In this document: one piece after another, positions 55,426 to 63,684 of the stretch
How the letters are laid out: each line of letters starts with the position of its first letter
How positions within the stretch are numbered: position 1 is the stretch's first letter
Source of the DNA: Microbulbifer elongatus
Lineage (GTDB): Bacteria; Pseudomonadota; Gammaproteobacteria; Pseudomonadales; Cellvibrionaceae
DNA length: 64,000 nucleotides
Assembly: GCF_020524885.1 (NCBI RefSeq)
Contig: NZ_JAIVKJ010000005.1
Location: forward strand, 1-64,000
Direction: 5' to 3'
The notes under the pieces: generated by a model
What the model was told of the DNA's origin: nothing
The model's input: the letters and a program-made list of their open reading frames with translations, nothing else
Database searches by the model: none
Program-made: the position numbers and the translations under genes

Positions 55426-56622
55426 TTAAATATCGCTCATGCCGCCGGTTTCCACTTCGTAAATTTCCTTGAGCAGCTCGCGCCATTGGCGATATTGGTT
55501 TTCCACCGAGCCGGACAGGGTCACTGTGCGGTCTTCCAGTTCGACAATACGTGGCTCCACTTCCGCTTCCATGGAGTCGCCGAGTTCCTGCAATGCCTCG
55601 ATGTGCATTTTCGCTTCCGAGCGGCGGTCAAAACCGCTTTTCACCAGGTAGCCGCCACCGGCTACCGCCACATTGCCTGCCTGACGCGCGGCGCCGCCAC
55701 CGGCCCCGGCCGCGGCAATACCACCGACGATCGCGGCAACACCCATGATGGTGTTATTGCGCGCTTTGCGCTTCAGCTCGCGCATCTGCTTTACTTCCTC
55801 GTAACTCATGGCGCGCCACTCCTGGTAGGGCGTTTCCATGGTTTTTACGAAGGTGTCGTAGTAACCCTGTAGTGTGTCCACAAACAGGTAATCGCGCTCA
55901 CGAATCTGACGCACGCGCATCAGCATCGGGTCGTTGTCGGCGGGCAGGGCGGTGAGCTGGTAAACCCCTTTTTCATCCTGGATCAGGTAGCGATCAAATG
56001 CATTGGGAGAAAAACTTTGCGCAAACTTGATTTCTGAAATGGTGCGCAGCTCTGCGATGTAGTGGTTGGACAGTCGCTGGCGGTAGGTCAGCATGTCGTT
56101 GGATATGCGGTTGTATATCCCCTGGAAAGCGTCGCCTTCGGTGGGATGTTTCCGATCGTAGGCGTAGTGGGAGGCTTGCTCGGTGTACTGCTTGGTAAAC
56201 CACACCTGGCCGCGGGAATCAGTCACGGTTACATTGACCGTGAGGGTTTCGCCATCGGACTGCACGATTTCGCCACTCACGGTGACATCGATGTTGGTAC
56301 GCTCACTTGGAATAACGCGGACGGCACCCCATCCCTGGCTCGACTGCAGCGCGTCCGCAAGGGTAACCGCAATATAACGGGATTCGGCACGCCGCAACTC
56401 AGGAAAAATCAGCTCGTCTTCCTCGGGCTCTTCCTCTTGCTCAAGGCCGGCGTTGAACTGGACTATGCCCACGTCCAGTAGTCGATTTTCCGCGATGGCT
56501 GCGTCTTCTACCGTAAGTGGTGTGTAGGCCGTGGTGCGTACTTCTGTGGTGGCGCAGCCTACTAACGTAAGTAGGCTCAGCACCATGGTGTACAGGGTTG
56601 TGCGTGTGTGCGAGAAAAACAT
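55426..56622 (-). CDS. Large lipoprotein of unknown function with glycine-rich hydrophobic hairpin
   Basis: A 398-aa predicted lipoprotein with lipobox LVGC (Cys23). The first half (~50-170) looks like a beta-rich TolB-N/CsgG-type fold (RYIAVTLADALQSSQGWGAVRV, VSGEIVQSDGETLTVNVTVTD). The second half is helical. A glycine/alanine-rich hydrophobic segment at ~292-328 (NTIMGVAAIVGGIAAAGAG) could insert in a membrane. GGAGAG lies ~9 nt before the ATG. It is 39 nt after the polyserine lipoprotein gene. Function unknown; a CsgG-like outer-membrane role is possible but not shown. Confidence 0.65.
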   Translation of the reverse strand: MFFSHTRTTLYTMVLSLLTLVGCATTEVRTTAYTPLTVEDAAIAENRLLDVGIVQFNAGLEQEEEPEEDELIFPELRRAESRYIAVTLADALQSSQGWGAVRVIPSERTNIDVTVSGEIVQSDGETLTVNVTVTDSRGQVWFTKQYTEQASHYAYDRKHPTEGDAFQGIYNRISNDMLTYRQRLSNHYIAELRTISEIKFAQSFSPNAFDRYLIQDEKGVYQLTALPADNDPMLMRVRQIRERDYLFVDTLQGYYDTFVKTMETPYQEWRAMSYEEVKQMRELKRKARNNTIMGVAAIVGGIAAAGAGGGAARQAGNVAVAGGGYLVKSGFDRRSEAKMHIEALQELGDSMEAEVEPRIVELEDRTVTLSGSVENQYRQWRELLKEIYEVETGGMSDI

Positions 56623-56661
56623 ATCAATACTCTCTCCAGTGTCCCTGATGAATGCTCATCC

Positions 56662-58035
56662 TTATTTCTGTGACTTTTTATATTTCCGGTACTCTTCCCA
56701 GAGCCGCTCTCTCAATTCGGGATCGGACTCGCGAGTGGCCGCCTCGCGGATCTGACGAGCTACCACGTCGTCATCATCACCGCTGGGCACGTCCGCCGGT
56801 ACCACACTGGGACTGTTGGTATGGTTGTATTCACCCTTGCGTCCCGCGGTAGGCAAGCCCGGGCCCGTCGCCTGGCCACTGGAATTATTCTGTTCTGGCC
56901 CACTGCCGCCTTCGCCGCCACCTGCTGGTGGGGCTGGGGGCAATTCCGCTTCGGCAGACTGAATCAGGTCTTCCAGTGACTCTCCGGGGGGAACCTCATC
57001 CTCCATGGCTTCCTGTTCTTCGGCAGAGGCCGGACGATTACGTACATAGTCCCGCTCGCGCAAGATCATGCCGTCGTAACTCGCCATGGTGGACTCGAAC
57101 TGGCCTTCAAGCTCGGCCACTCGTTCCGCTGAACTCGCCGGTGCTTCGTTGGGGGCGGGGCTGCCGCCGCTGGCCGGACTGCCGGCACTGGAAGCGCTTG
57201 CGGGTGTGCCGCCGCTACTCGGCTGGCCACCGGCCGAAGCGCTGGCCTGACCTCCACTCTGGGCACCTGAAGGCGAGCTGCTGGTCGGCGAACTGCTGGA
57301 AGCACTGCTCGGTGCACCGCTGGATGCACTTGCGGAAGCGCTGCTTGCCGACGAACTACTGCTCGAAGAGGCACTGCTACTGGAAGATGAACTGCTCGAG
57401 GAGCTCGAAGAAGAGCTGCTGCTGGCCGTCTGTTGCTCTTCGGAAAAATCAATTTCATCCGGCGGCTCGCCCTCACTGTTGGAGGAGGGGTCGGGGGGCA
57501 TACGGGACTCTTCAGGGCGCTGGTCGGAATCGCTGTACACCGGTGTCGAGGGGTTGCTGCTCGCGGTCGGATCTTCGGCACTGCTGCTGGAGGACCGGGA
57601 GCGGCGCGACGACTCTTCTCCACTGTTCGACGCAGTACTGGATTCCTTACTCGAACGATCCGCTGACTCGATGCTGGGGAAGGAGGTATTTGGCTGCGCC
57701 GGGCTGCTGGATGTCGACATGCTCGGGCTGCGGCTGCTGCTTGGCGAACTTGGCGACGGCATGCTGCTCGCAGTCGAGGGACTCGATTTCGACCTGCTGG
57801 ATGACGAGCTGGAAGATTGTGACTGGGATTGCGAAGAGCTGGAGGAACTCGACTGCGATTGCGACTGCTGAGGTTGTGCCGGCGGCTGCTGTTGCGTTTG
57901 CTGGTTTTTGCAGCCACTGATTACCGCGGCAAATACCACCACAGAAACCATAGTCTGCCAGTGTGGGCCGACGGCTTTTGCTTCCGGCACTGCTTTTTGT
58001 TGGGTAAAACGTTGTGCGATCTTCCTTAATAGCAT
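56662..58035 (-). CDS. Polyserine-rich lipoprotein with conserved acidic/helical C-terminus
   Basis: A 457-aa protein. The lipobox ISGC puts the lipidated Cys at 42, after an unusually long N-terminal region. GGAGAG before the ATG at 58035 supports that start. Residues ~45-300 are dominated by Ser with Gln, Pro and Ala, including a run of 17 Ser around 205-225. Ser codons are mixed, so the run is not a simple codon repeat. Polyserine linkers are typical of Saccharophagus/Teredinibacter envelope and secreted enzymes. The last ~45 residues (DDDDVVARQIREAATRE... WEEYRKYKKSQK) form a charged helix, the likely binding part. Function unknown. Confidence 0.75.
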   Translation of the reverse strand: MLLRKIAQRFTQQKAVPEAKAVGPHWQTMVSVVVFAAVISGCKNQQTQQQPPAQPQQSQSQSSSSSSSQSQSQSSSSSSSRSKSSPSTASSMPSPSSPSSSRSPSMSTSSSPAQPNTSFPSIESADRSSKESSTASNSGEESSRRSRSSSSSAEDPTASSNPSTPVYSDSDQRPEESRMPPDPSSNSEGEPPDEIDFSEEQQTASSSSSSSSSSSSSSSSSASSSSSSSASSASASASSGAPSSASSSSPTSSSPSGAQSGGQASASAGGQPSSGGTPASASSAGSPASGGSPAPNEAPASSAERVAELEGQFESTMASYDGMILRERDYVRNRPASAEEQEAMEDEVPPGESLEDLIQSAEAELPPAPPAGGGEGGSGPEQNNSSGQATGPGLPTAGRKGEYNHTNSPSVVPADVPSGDDDDVVARQIREAATRESDPELRERLWEEYRKYKKSQK

Positions 58036-58291
58036 GAGCTCTCTCCTGATGCGTTCACGGGCCGCGGCGGAATCGCGGCGGCCCGTTTTGCTCCTTGTCT
58101 GTTCGACAGTTTTCTTCCGTTTGGGTTTGGCTGACAGAAATAATCCGCTGCCACTTTTCGCCCTCTCCGTTTATTCAGGAGACCCGACCCTGTTCCTATG
58201 TATTGGATTCTGGGGCGGCTTGTGGAATCAAACTAACCTCGCTACATCAGTCGAACACTTTGTGTCTGCCTTCCTTTCCTTCGCGTTTTCT
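58036..58291 (-). other. Gap with strong leader hairpin
   Basis: A 256-bp gap between the TPR/TonB-C gene and the polyserine gene. It holds a GC-rich inverted repeat CGGGCCGC (58058-58065) / GCGGCCCG (58078-58085). On the minus strand this hairpin sits just before the Shine-Dalgarno of the polyserine lipoprotein gene and has no T tract, so it is more likely a processing or translation-control element than a terminator. Confidence 0.45.
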
Positions 58292-59602
58292 TCAGTCAAA
58301 AACAAATCGCTGCACGATGCCAGTGGTATCCACCGGTTCGCCGTTTTCAAAGCGGGGGCGGAATTTGGCCCGTTTTAATACGTTGCGGACACGCGATCGG
58401 ATACTCACCTTGTCTTCCGGTCTGGCGTTCAAGATCTGGATGTTTCGCGCCTTGCCGAATGCGGTAACGTCGTAGGAGACTGTCACGTAAGAGTTCGCCA
58501 GTGCTTCGCGGTCCTCATCCAGCAACGGAAGTGCGGGTAGTGCGGCTGGGCGACCGAAAATCTCATCGATTTCCTGGTTGGTGGCGCCGTTGTCCCACAG
58601 TGCCTGGTAGGCTTCGCCGTAGGTTTCCCGGGCAGAGTGCCATTTGTTGAACATCATGTACCAGTCACCCAGTTCCACTTTTGCCTTGGCTGAGGCCGCG
58701 GGAGGTGAAGCCGGATTTTTCTGGTAAACATCCATGATTTTTGTAATCGCGGTTTTACCGGAACTAAAGCTGTTCATGCGGTAGTGATCCAGCTGCGCGC
58801 GTCTTTCCGGGGTCGCATTTCCGGAGCCGGCGAAGCTGGTATTGATGACAATCGCCTCTTGCGGTTCCCCGGCGTAAGTGGCCAGATAATAATTGGTTGC
58901 CTTGAGTCCGCGCAGGGCTTCTACCAACCGCAGGTCATTGGCACCGAAGTTGTGGGAAATGATGTCCACAGCCAGGGCGTACATGTTGGTGGCATTGATC
59001 AGGTGCTCGAACAATGTCGCCCCTTTCTCATCAATGTAGGCCTGGAGGTGCCAGTTGCTCAGCTGGTTGATGATCGGCAGCATACGAGGGTCTCTTTCCC
59101 CGTAGTTTTTTGCATGCAGCCAGAACAGGTACTCGTGATTGTCATTGGCTTCTTCCCACTGACTGAGTGCGATCTGGCTTTCAATCATGCGCTCGATCAT
59201 CGGCACTTGATTCAGGGAGTAGAGCCCTTCGTTTACCCGATTGATCAGCATTGCCCGGCGAAATTCTGAAATGGCTTCCTCGTGATTGCCACTGCGTTGC
59301 AGTGCGCTGGCAAGGCCCATTAATTGCTCATCAATGCCCGCACCATAGGCGCCGTACTCGGCTTCCATATCCTCGATGCGTTGGCGGTATTCATCCGCGG
59401 CCTTCGACGGGCGTAGTTGTCGTTTGGGTTTCTCTAGTGGTTTTGATGCCGCTTCTATATAAGCCGCTGGAGGAGCCTTGGCGTTGTCTTGGGCCGAGTC
59501 TAAGGCGGACATCTCTTCCGCCGTAACAGAGCCACACAGCAGAGCTGAGGCTGTAAACATCAAGCCGATAGCAATAGCGTTGCTGGTATCTGTCTGTGTC
59601 AC
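58292..59602 (-). CDS. Exported TPR protein with TonB-like C-terminal domain
   Basis: A 436-aa exported protein with a GTG start and a signal peptide (about 1-28, ending VTA). Residues ~65-330 hold TPR-type helical repeats (IDEQLMGLASALQRSGNHEEAISEFRRAML). The last ~90 residues resemble the TonB C-terminal domain (NSYVTVSYDVTAFGKARNIQIL ... VLKRAKFRPRFENGEPVDTTGI). Like the TonB-type protein at 26913 it lacks a membrane anchor. Proteins of this type are common in marine gammaproteobacteria next to ExbB/ExbD sets. It is first in the thirteen-gene array. GGAAG lies 10 nt before the GTG. Confidence 0.78.
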   Translation of the reverse strand: MTQTDTSNAIAIGLMFTASALLCGSVTAEEMSALDSAQDNAKAPPAAYIEAASKPLEKPKRQLRPSKAADEYRQRIEDMEAEYGAYGAGIDEQLMGLASALQRSGNHEEAISEFRRAMLINRVNEGLYSLNQVPMIERMIESQIALSQWEEANDNHEYLFWLHAKNYGERDPRMLPIINQLSNWHLQAYIDEKGATLFEHLINATNMYALAVDIISHNFGANDLRLVEALRGLKATNYYLATYAGEPQEAIVINTSFAGSGNATPERRAQLDHYRMNSFSSGKTAITKIMDVYQKNPASPPAASAKAKVELGDWYMMFNKWHSARETYGEAYQALWDNGATNQEIDEIFGRPAALPALPLLDEDREALANSYVTVSYDVTAFGKARNIQILNARPEDKVSIRSRVRNVLKRAKFRPRFENGEPVDTTGIVQRFVFD

Positions 59603-60430
59603 GGTTGAACCACTTCCATTCCATGTTGTGCCTGACCCGCCTGCAGTTGCCGGGCAACTGATCTGGCGAGCTCGAAATCCATGCGGCGCTTTGGCTGCTT
59701 TAAAGACACCTACGTGCCCGCTGCAGCTTTGGTTGCACGGAACTTCTCTCCCTGACGTGTGGCTCGTTCACTTTCCTGCCGGTTACCCGGTGTGTTGTCG
59801 ATCTCGACGCTGGACTCTGGTGCCGCGGGAATTTCTGAAGCCAAGATTGGCATTGGTTTCCCTTGCAATTCGCGGCCGCCGTCCATGTATTTTCAGTATA
59901 GCCAACGAAATTTCGCCCCCTGCTTCGTCAGGTCGGGTATGGCGCCACAGCGGTGGAAAGTGTGGTGCGGTTGAATGGCTTAATCCCGGTTGGCCTGTAT
60001 TGATGGGCTCTACCAGTAACCTTTCAGCCTTTTCACTTGGGTTTTACAACCCGAGTGATGACCTGTTTCGGGGTTCAATGAGTCTGGCAGTCGAGAAAAA
60101 GGTGGGGGGAGCTTTTCACAAAACCCGGTGCCAATAATTTGGGGCGCAGGGCAATTTCTGACGGCTCTTGACTCCTGCGCCATCGCGAAGCGACTAGCTT
60201 GTCGGTTGAGACTACCGGAGAGCACTTCTGGGGTGGGCAGGAGAACTGCGGATACACTGCCTGGCACAGGATGAGTCGGGCTCGAAACATCTATCCTAAT
60301 AGTTAATTAATCGTGTTATTTTTCTTGCGGTAAATCTAGGCTGCTTGGTCAGAATATTTGGAATGGCGGCCGAGTAGGGCCATAATCTCCGGGTTTGACG
60401 AATCTAGAGAACTTTCAGTGGGAGCGCTTT
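59603..60430. other. Intergenic region, 828 bp, divergent
   Basis: A long gap between the start of the envelope array (minus) and ilvE (plus). Several overlapping short frames exist on both strands, none with a family match or ribosome-binding site. The last ~120 bp before ilvE are AT-rich (with TTAATTAA near 60305) and probably carry its promoter. Other promoters for the array must lie at ~59610-59900, but I cannot place them. Confidence 0.45.
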
Positions 60431-61498
60431 GTGAGCATAAAAATACAACCTGAAGCCATCGTCGCCCTGCGGGGATTTGAAATGCCGGAACGCCTGGGCT
60501 TTGGCACCGTCATGGCCCCGGTAATGTTCCGTGCCCGCTACCAGGACGGTCGCTGGAGCGATGGCGAGCTTATCCCATACGGCCCCCTGGCACTGGATCC
60601 TGCAGCCAAGGTGCTGCATTACGCCCAGTCGTGTTTCGAGGGCCTCAAGGCTTACCGCAATGGCAACAATGGGGTGGGATTGTTCCGCCCGGAGCGCAAC
60701 GCAGCGCGTATGGCACACTCTGCCCGCCGCCTGTGTATGCCGCCGGTACCAGAAGGCCTGTTTATGGATGCAGTGCGCTCGGTGGCATCTCACTGCGCCA
60801 ACCTGATTCCCGGTAGTAGCGGCGAATCCCTTTATCTCCGCCCTTTCCTGATGGGAACCCAGCCGGATCTCTCTGTCACCGCCAGTCGAGCGTATGAATT
60901 CTATGTGATTGCCAGTCCATCAGAGGCCTACCACGCGGGGAATATGCGATTGTGGGTAGAACGAGAGGATAGCCGCGCCGCGGTGGGCGGTACCGGAGAC
61001 GCCAAGGTCGGGGGTAACTATGCCGCTTCGCTGCAGAGTATTGCCGGCCTCAAGGAGCGCGGTTATGACCAGTCCCTGTGGCTCAACCCGGGCAACCGAC
61101 ACACCATTGACGAGCTGTCCGGCATGAACTTCTTTGCCGTGATGGATGGCGCGTTACACACCCCGGCTCTTAATGGCTCCATTCTCGAAGGGGTTACCCG
61201 GGATTCCATGCTGACTCTGGCGCGCGATCAGGGAATCGAAGTGCACGAGCGCGAGATTGATATTGACGACCTGCTTGCGCTGGTTGCCTCAGGCACCTGC
61301 AGTGAAGCCTTTGCATGTGGTACGGCGGCGATTGTCAGCCCGATTAGTGAACTCGGTGACGGCGACAGGCGCTATCGCCTGAGCCAGGCCCCGGGGCCTG
61401 TGGCCGACAAGTTACGCCGCGCTTTACTGGACATACAGGAGGGGCGGGCTGAAGACCGCTTCGGCTGGATGCAGATGGTGCCGGCGGCCAGCTTCTGA
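60431..61498 (+). CDS. ilvE: Branched-chain amino acid aminotransferase
   Basis: A 355-aa PLP enzyme (class IV) that transaminates Leu, Ile and Val with 2-oxoglutarate. The catalytic lysine is K192 in GDAKVGGNYAAS. Other conserved blocks are VLHYAQSCFEGLKAYR, LYLRPFLMG and EAFACGTAA. The length fits the longer bacterial/eukaryotic BCAT2-like group (Pfam class IV, ~355 aa), not E. coli IlvE (309). I use the GTG at 60431 with GGAGCG upstream; an earlier start at 60395 adds 12 residues. A terminator follows at 61606. It links functionally to leuA at 8.7 kb. Confidence 0.93.
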   Translation: MSIKIQPEAIVALRGFEMPERLGFGTVMAPVMFRARYQDGRWSDGELIPYGPLALDPAAKVLHYAQSCFEGLKAYRNGNNGVGLFRPERNAARMAHSARRLCMPPVPEGLFMDAVRSVASHCANLIPGSSGESLYLRPFLMGTQPDLSVTASRAYEFYVIASPSEAYHAGNMRLWVEREDSRAAVGGTGDAKVGGNYAASLQSIAGLKERGYDQSLWLNPGNRHTIDELSGMNFFAVMDGALHTPALNGSILEGVTRDSMLTLARDQGIEVHEREIDIDDLLALVASGTCSEAFACGTAAIVSPISELGDGDRRYRLSQAPGPVADKLRRALLDIQEGRAEDRFGWMQMVPAASF

Positions 61499-61605
61499 CG
61501 CGGTTTGGATCCGAAGCGGAAAAAGCCGGGCGGCCATGTCCTCATGCAAGTGAGTAAAACCGCCGGGCTCCGGCATTCGAGTGTATAAGTAGCACTCATT
61601 AAATT

Positions 61606-61640
61606 GCGGTTGTTTCCTGGGGAAACGGCCGCATTTTTAT
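61606..61640 (+). terminator. Terminator after ilvE
   Basis: GCGGTTGTTTCC and GGAAACGGCCGC pair over 12 bp with two G-U wobbles around TGG, followed by ATTTTTATTT. Confidence 0.75.
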
Positions 61641-61991
61641 TTGCGCTTTTTGCCTCTAGTGCGTTGACTTGCATGACCGAGGTGTTACAACGTCAGTGTG
61701 CTCTGAAAAACTGCCTGCTGCCATTGCAACCCCTTGGTATCGGCGGTTATCAAAGCTGGATCCCGCGTAAAATGCGGGCAATTTGAGGCCGCAACAGCGG
61801 CCTGCATCAACAATAAGAAACTGGAACTGTTGGGAAAAGCCTTTGGCGGTATCCCTCACTTTGACAAGTAGTATCCAGATCAATTTGAGACACAGGAGTC
61901 GAATTGCGACTGTGACTCCTAAAAAAGGCTATCCCCTGCGGCTTTTGTGATCCATCAGCCGTGAGGTTCCTCGCAAGTGAGGAGAACGGGA
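61641..61991. other. Intergenic region with competing hairpins
   Basis: About 350 bp before the Yip1-family gene. An inverted repeat AGGAGTC (61894-61900) / GACTCCT (61914-61920) can pair, or alternatively AGTCG (61897-61901) with CGACT (61907-61911). The two hairpins share bases and exclude each other, followed by six A. No gene is supported. Confidence 0.4.
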
Positions 61992-62594
61992 ATGCTGAAT
62001 CATCTCTATGGCCTGATGGTGCAACCGCGCAGGCAGTGGCAGGAAATTGCTGGTCTGTCTGAGAAAGGGCTCAACCGTCAGATTCCTTACGTCATCATCC
62101 TGGCGTTGATCCCTGCCCTGTGCTGGTATTTCGGCACCACGGAAATCGGTTGGAACATTGGCAGCGGCGGTCAGGTGCGGACACTTACCAGCAACAGTGC
62201 CCTGTCACTGGTGGCCGTGTTTTACGTCACCATGATTCTCGCGGTAATTGCCGTGGGATATTTCATTCATTGGATGGCTAAAACTTATGGCGCCAAGTCC
62301 CATCCTATGAAAGGAATGGTAATTGCCGGGTTTACCGCCACTCCTATTTTTGTTGCCGGCGCCGCCGGTCTGTACCCAATTCTGTGGCTGGATATCCTGC
62401 TGGCGACTCTGGCGGTGGCTTATGCGGTTTACCTGCTTTATGTCGGTATCCCCATTGTTCTGAATGTAAATGAAGAGCGCGGCTTTCTGTTTGCCAGTGC
62501 GGTAGTTACCGTGTGTCTGGTGATGGCCGTAGTGGTGATGGTCGGTACGGTATTGTTCTGGAGTTTTGTTGCTGCACCTGTCTTCCAGCACTGA
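61992..62594 (+). CDS. Yip1-domain membrane protein
   Basis: A 200-aa inner-membrane protein with five hydrophobic helices, matching bacterial Yip1-family proteins of unknown role. The N-terminal LYGLMVQPRRQWQEIA is the typical start of this family. Helices cover roughly 33-50, 70-93, 108-130, 138-160 and 170-195. I start at the ATG at 61992 with GGAG upstream. A strong terminator follows. Confidence 0.82.
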   Translation: MLNHLYGLMVQPRRQWQEIAGLSEKGLNRQIPYVIILALIPALCWYFGTTEIGWNIGSGGQVRTLTSNSALSLVAVFYVTMILAVIAVGYFIHWMAKTYGAKSHPMKGMVIAGFTATPIFVAGAAGLYPILWLDILLATLAVAYAVYLLYVGIPIVLNVNEERGFLFASAVVTVCLVMAVVVMVGTVLFWSFVAAPVFQH

Positions 62595-62617
62595 CACAAG
62601 AAAAGTATTCCTCTAAA

Positions 62618-62657
62618 AAACAGGCCTGCTCGGCGTTGCTGCCGAGCGGGCCTGTTT
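62618..62657. terminator. Bidirectional terminator
   Basis: AAACAGGCCTGCTCGGC and GCCGAGCGGGCCTGTTT pair over 17 bp with one mismatch around a 6-nt loop, flanked by A and T runs. It separates the Yip1-family gene from a convergent gene. Confidence 0.9.
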
Positions 62658-62683
62658 GTTTATGGATTGTTTATGGGGGCACC

Positions 62684-63250
62684 TTATGGCGTGTAATGCA
62701 AGCTGAGCAAGTAGCCATTGATTAGTGGAATTTCCTTGCTGGCTTTATCGCCTCGCACCAGCTCAATTTCCGCAACAGAGTGCTGAATGGTTTTGGGTTC
62801 AGTATCCCGACAATGCATTTTCATTGCATCAATATTTTTATCTTCACTTTGGACGCGGTGTTCAAGGATTTGCAGCAGCAGTCGACTTTCAGAGGCGCGC
62901 AGCCTGATTCCGGGTCCGCTCACCAGCGCCACATCGTATTTCATCGCACCCCAAAGGCCGTCGCAGCGAATGGCGGAATAGCGCTTTCGGTTACCTTCTG
63001 TTTCGTTGACCAGCGGGCCGGAGGTATAGGTTTCAAATCCGGGACCCAGGGGCTGTTGAATTTCAAACTGGCCCTCGGGAGCGGTAATGGAGATTTCGAG
63101 CATCTCTTCCGCGCTTGCAGAGGGCAGGGTCATGATGGAGAACAGCGCAAACGCAATGGAGGGAACCGCCTGGGCTAAGGATCGACCGGCGGTTGAGCCT
63201 GGAGCGTGCGGGGAGCGGTTGCTGCGTTTTGGCGGTGGGCAAGTATCCAT
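62684..63250 (-). CDS. Exported hypothetical protein
   Basis: A 188-aa protein with a long, partly hydrophilic N-terminus and a hydrophobic stretch (~26-47, VPSIAFALFSIMTLPSASA), likely a signal peptide. The mature part resembles no family I know; it has two Cys (in IRCDGLW and KMHCRD) that could form a disulphide. The upstream gene is on the opposite strand. The true start could be an internal codon, giving a shorter signal peptide. Confidence 0.6.
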   Translation of the reverse strand: MDTCPPPKRSNRSPHAPGSTAGRSLAQAVPSIAFALFSIMTLPSASAEEMLEISITAPEGQFEIQQPLGPGFETYTSGPLVNETEGNRKRYSAIRCDGLWGAMKYDVALVSGPGIRLRASESRLLLQILEHRVQSEDKNIDAMKMHCRDTEPKTIQHSVAEIELVRGDKASKEIPLINGYLLSLHYTP

Positions 63251-63684
63251 ACAGTGCCTGTTCGTCGCTTGTGACTGTTATTTGCCAAAAGACACTAACG
63301 CTCGCGAGAAGGGAGGGCAACAATCACGTGCTGAGCCCTTATGGTTAGACCGAATAGTCAGTCTGGTGCTGGTTAAAACGAGACAAAGTTCCGTTTTATC
63401 CGTTGCCGCATTTCAGGGCATTGGATACTATCCGACCAGCGCCATAGCCGTCTTCTGCGCTTCTTAATTGGTACATTCGTACCAAGTAAGAATGAAGTGA
63501 AGTATCTGGTCACTATTTATGCCGCTATCTTCGCACAGCTGCGCTGTCGGGGGGACCGGATATTGGTAGATGGTCGCCGTCACGGCCCGAGCGGGAGAGG
63601 GGCCGAATGCGGGGGAGAAGCCCCGTGAATAATCAAAACAGACACAGCCGTCATATAAAACGAAAAAGGAAAGCGGGAGATTCC
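63251..63684. other. Intergenic region, 434 bp, with palindrome
   Basis: Divergent gap between the exported hypothetical gene and the beta-helix lipoprotein gene. A clear inverted repeat lies at 63463-63490. Otherwise no gene or terminator is supported. Confidence 0.5.
63463..63490. promoter_or_regulatory. Palindromic operator candidate
   Basis: CTTAATTGGTAC and GTACCAAGTAAG are inverse copies with one mismatch, separated by ATTC. The core TTGGTAC-N4-GTACCAA is a typical dimeric-regulator site (GntR or LacI type by appearance). It lies about 195 nt upstream of the beta-helix lipoprotein gene. Confidence 0.5.

Noticed and set aside
56928-57920. 330-aa plus-strand Cys/Arg/Trp-rich frame
   Set aside because: Shadow of the polyserine gene; composition is an effect of the serine codons on the opposite strand.
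43567-59602. Type VI secretion, Zorya or Tol-Pal locus
   Set aside because: No TssB/C, VgrG or ClpV, no ZorC/D/E helicase or nuclease, and no TolA, TolB or Pal are present, although the ExbB-like channel recalls Zorya and Tol.
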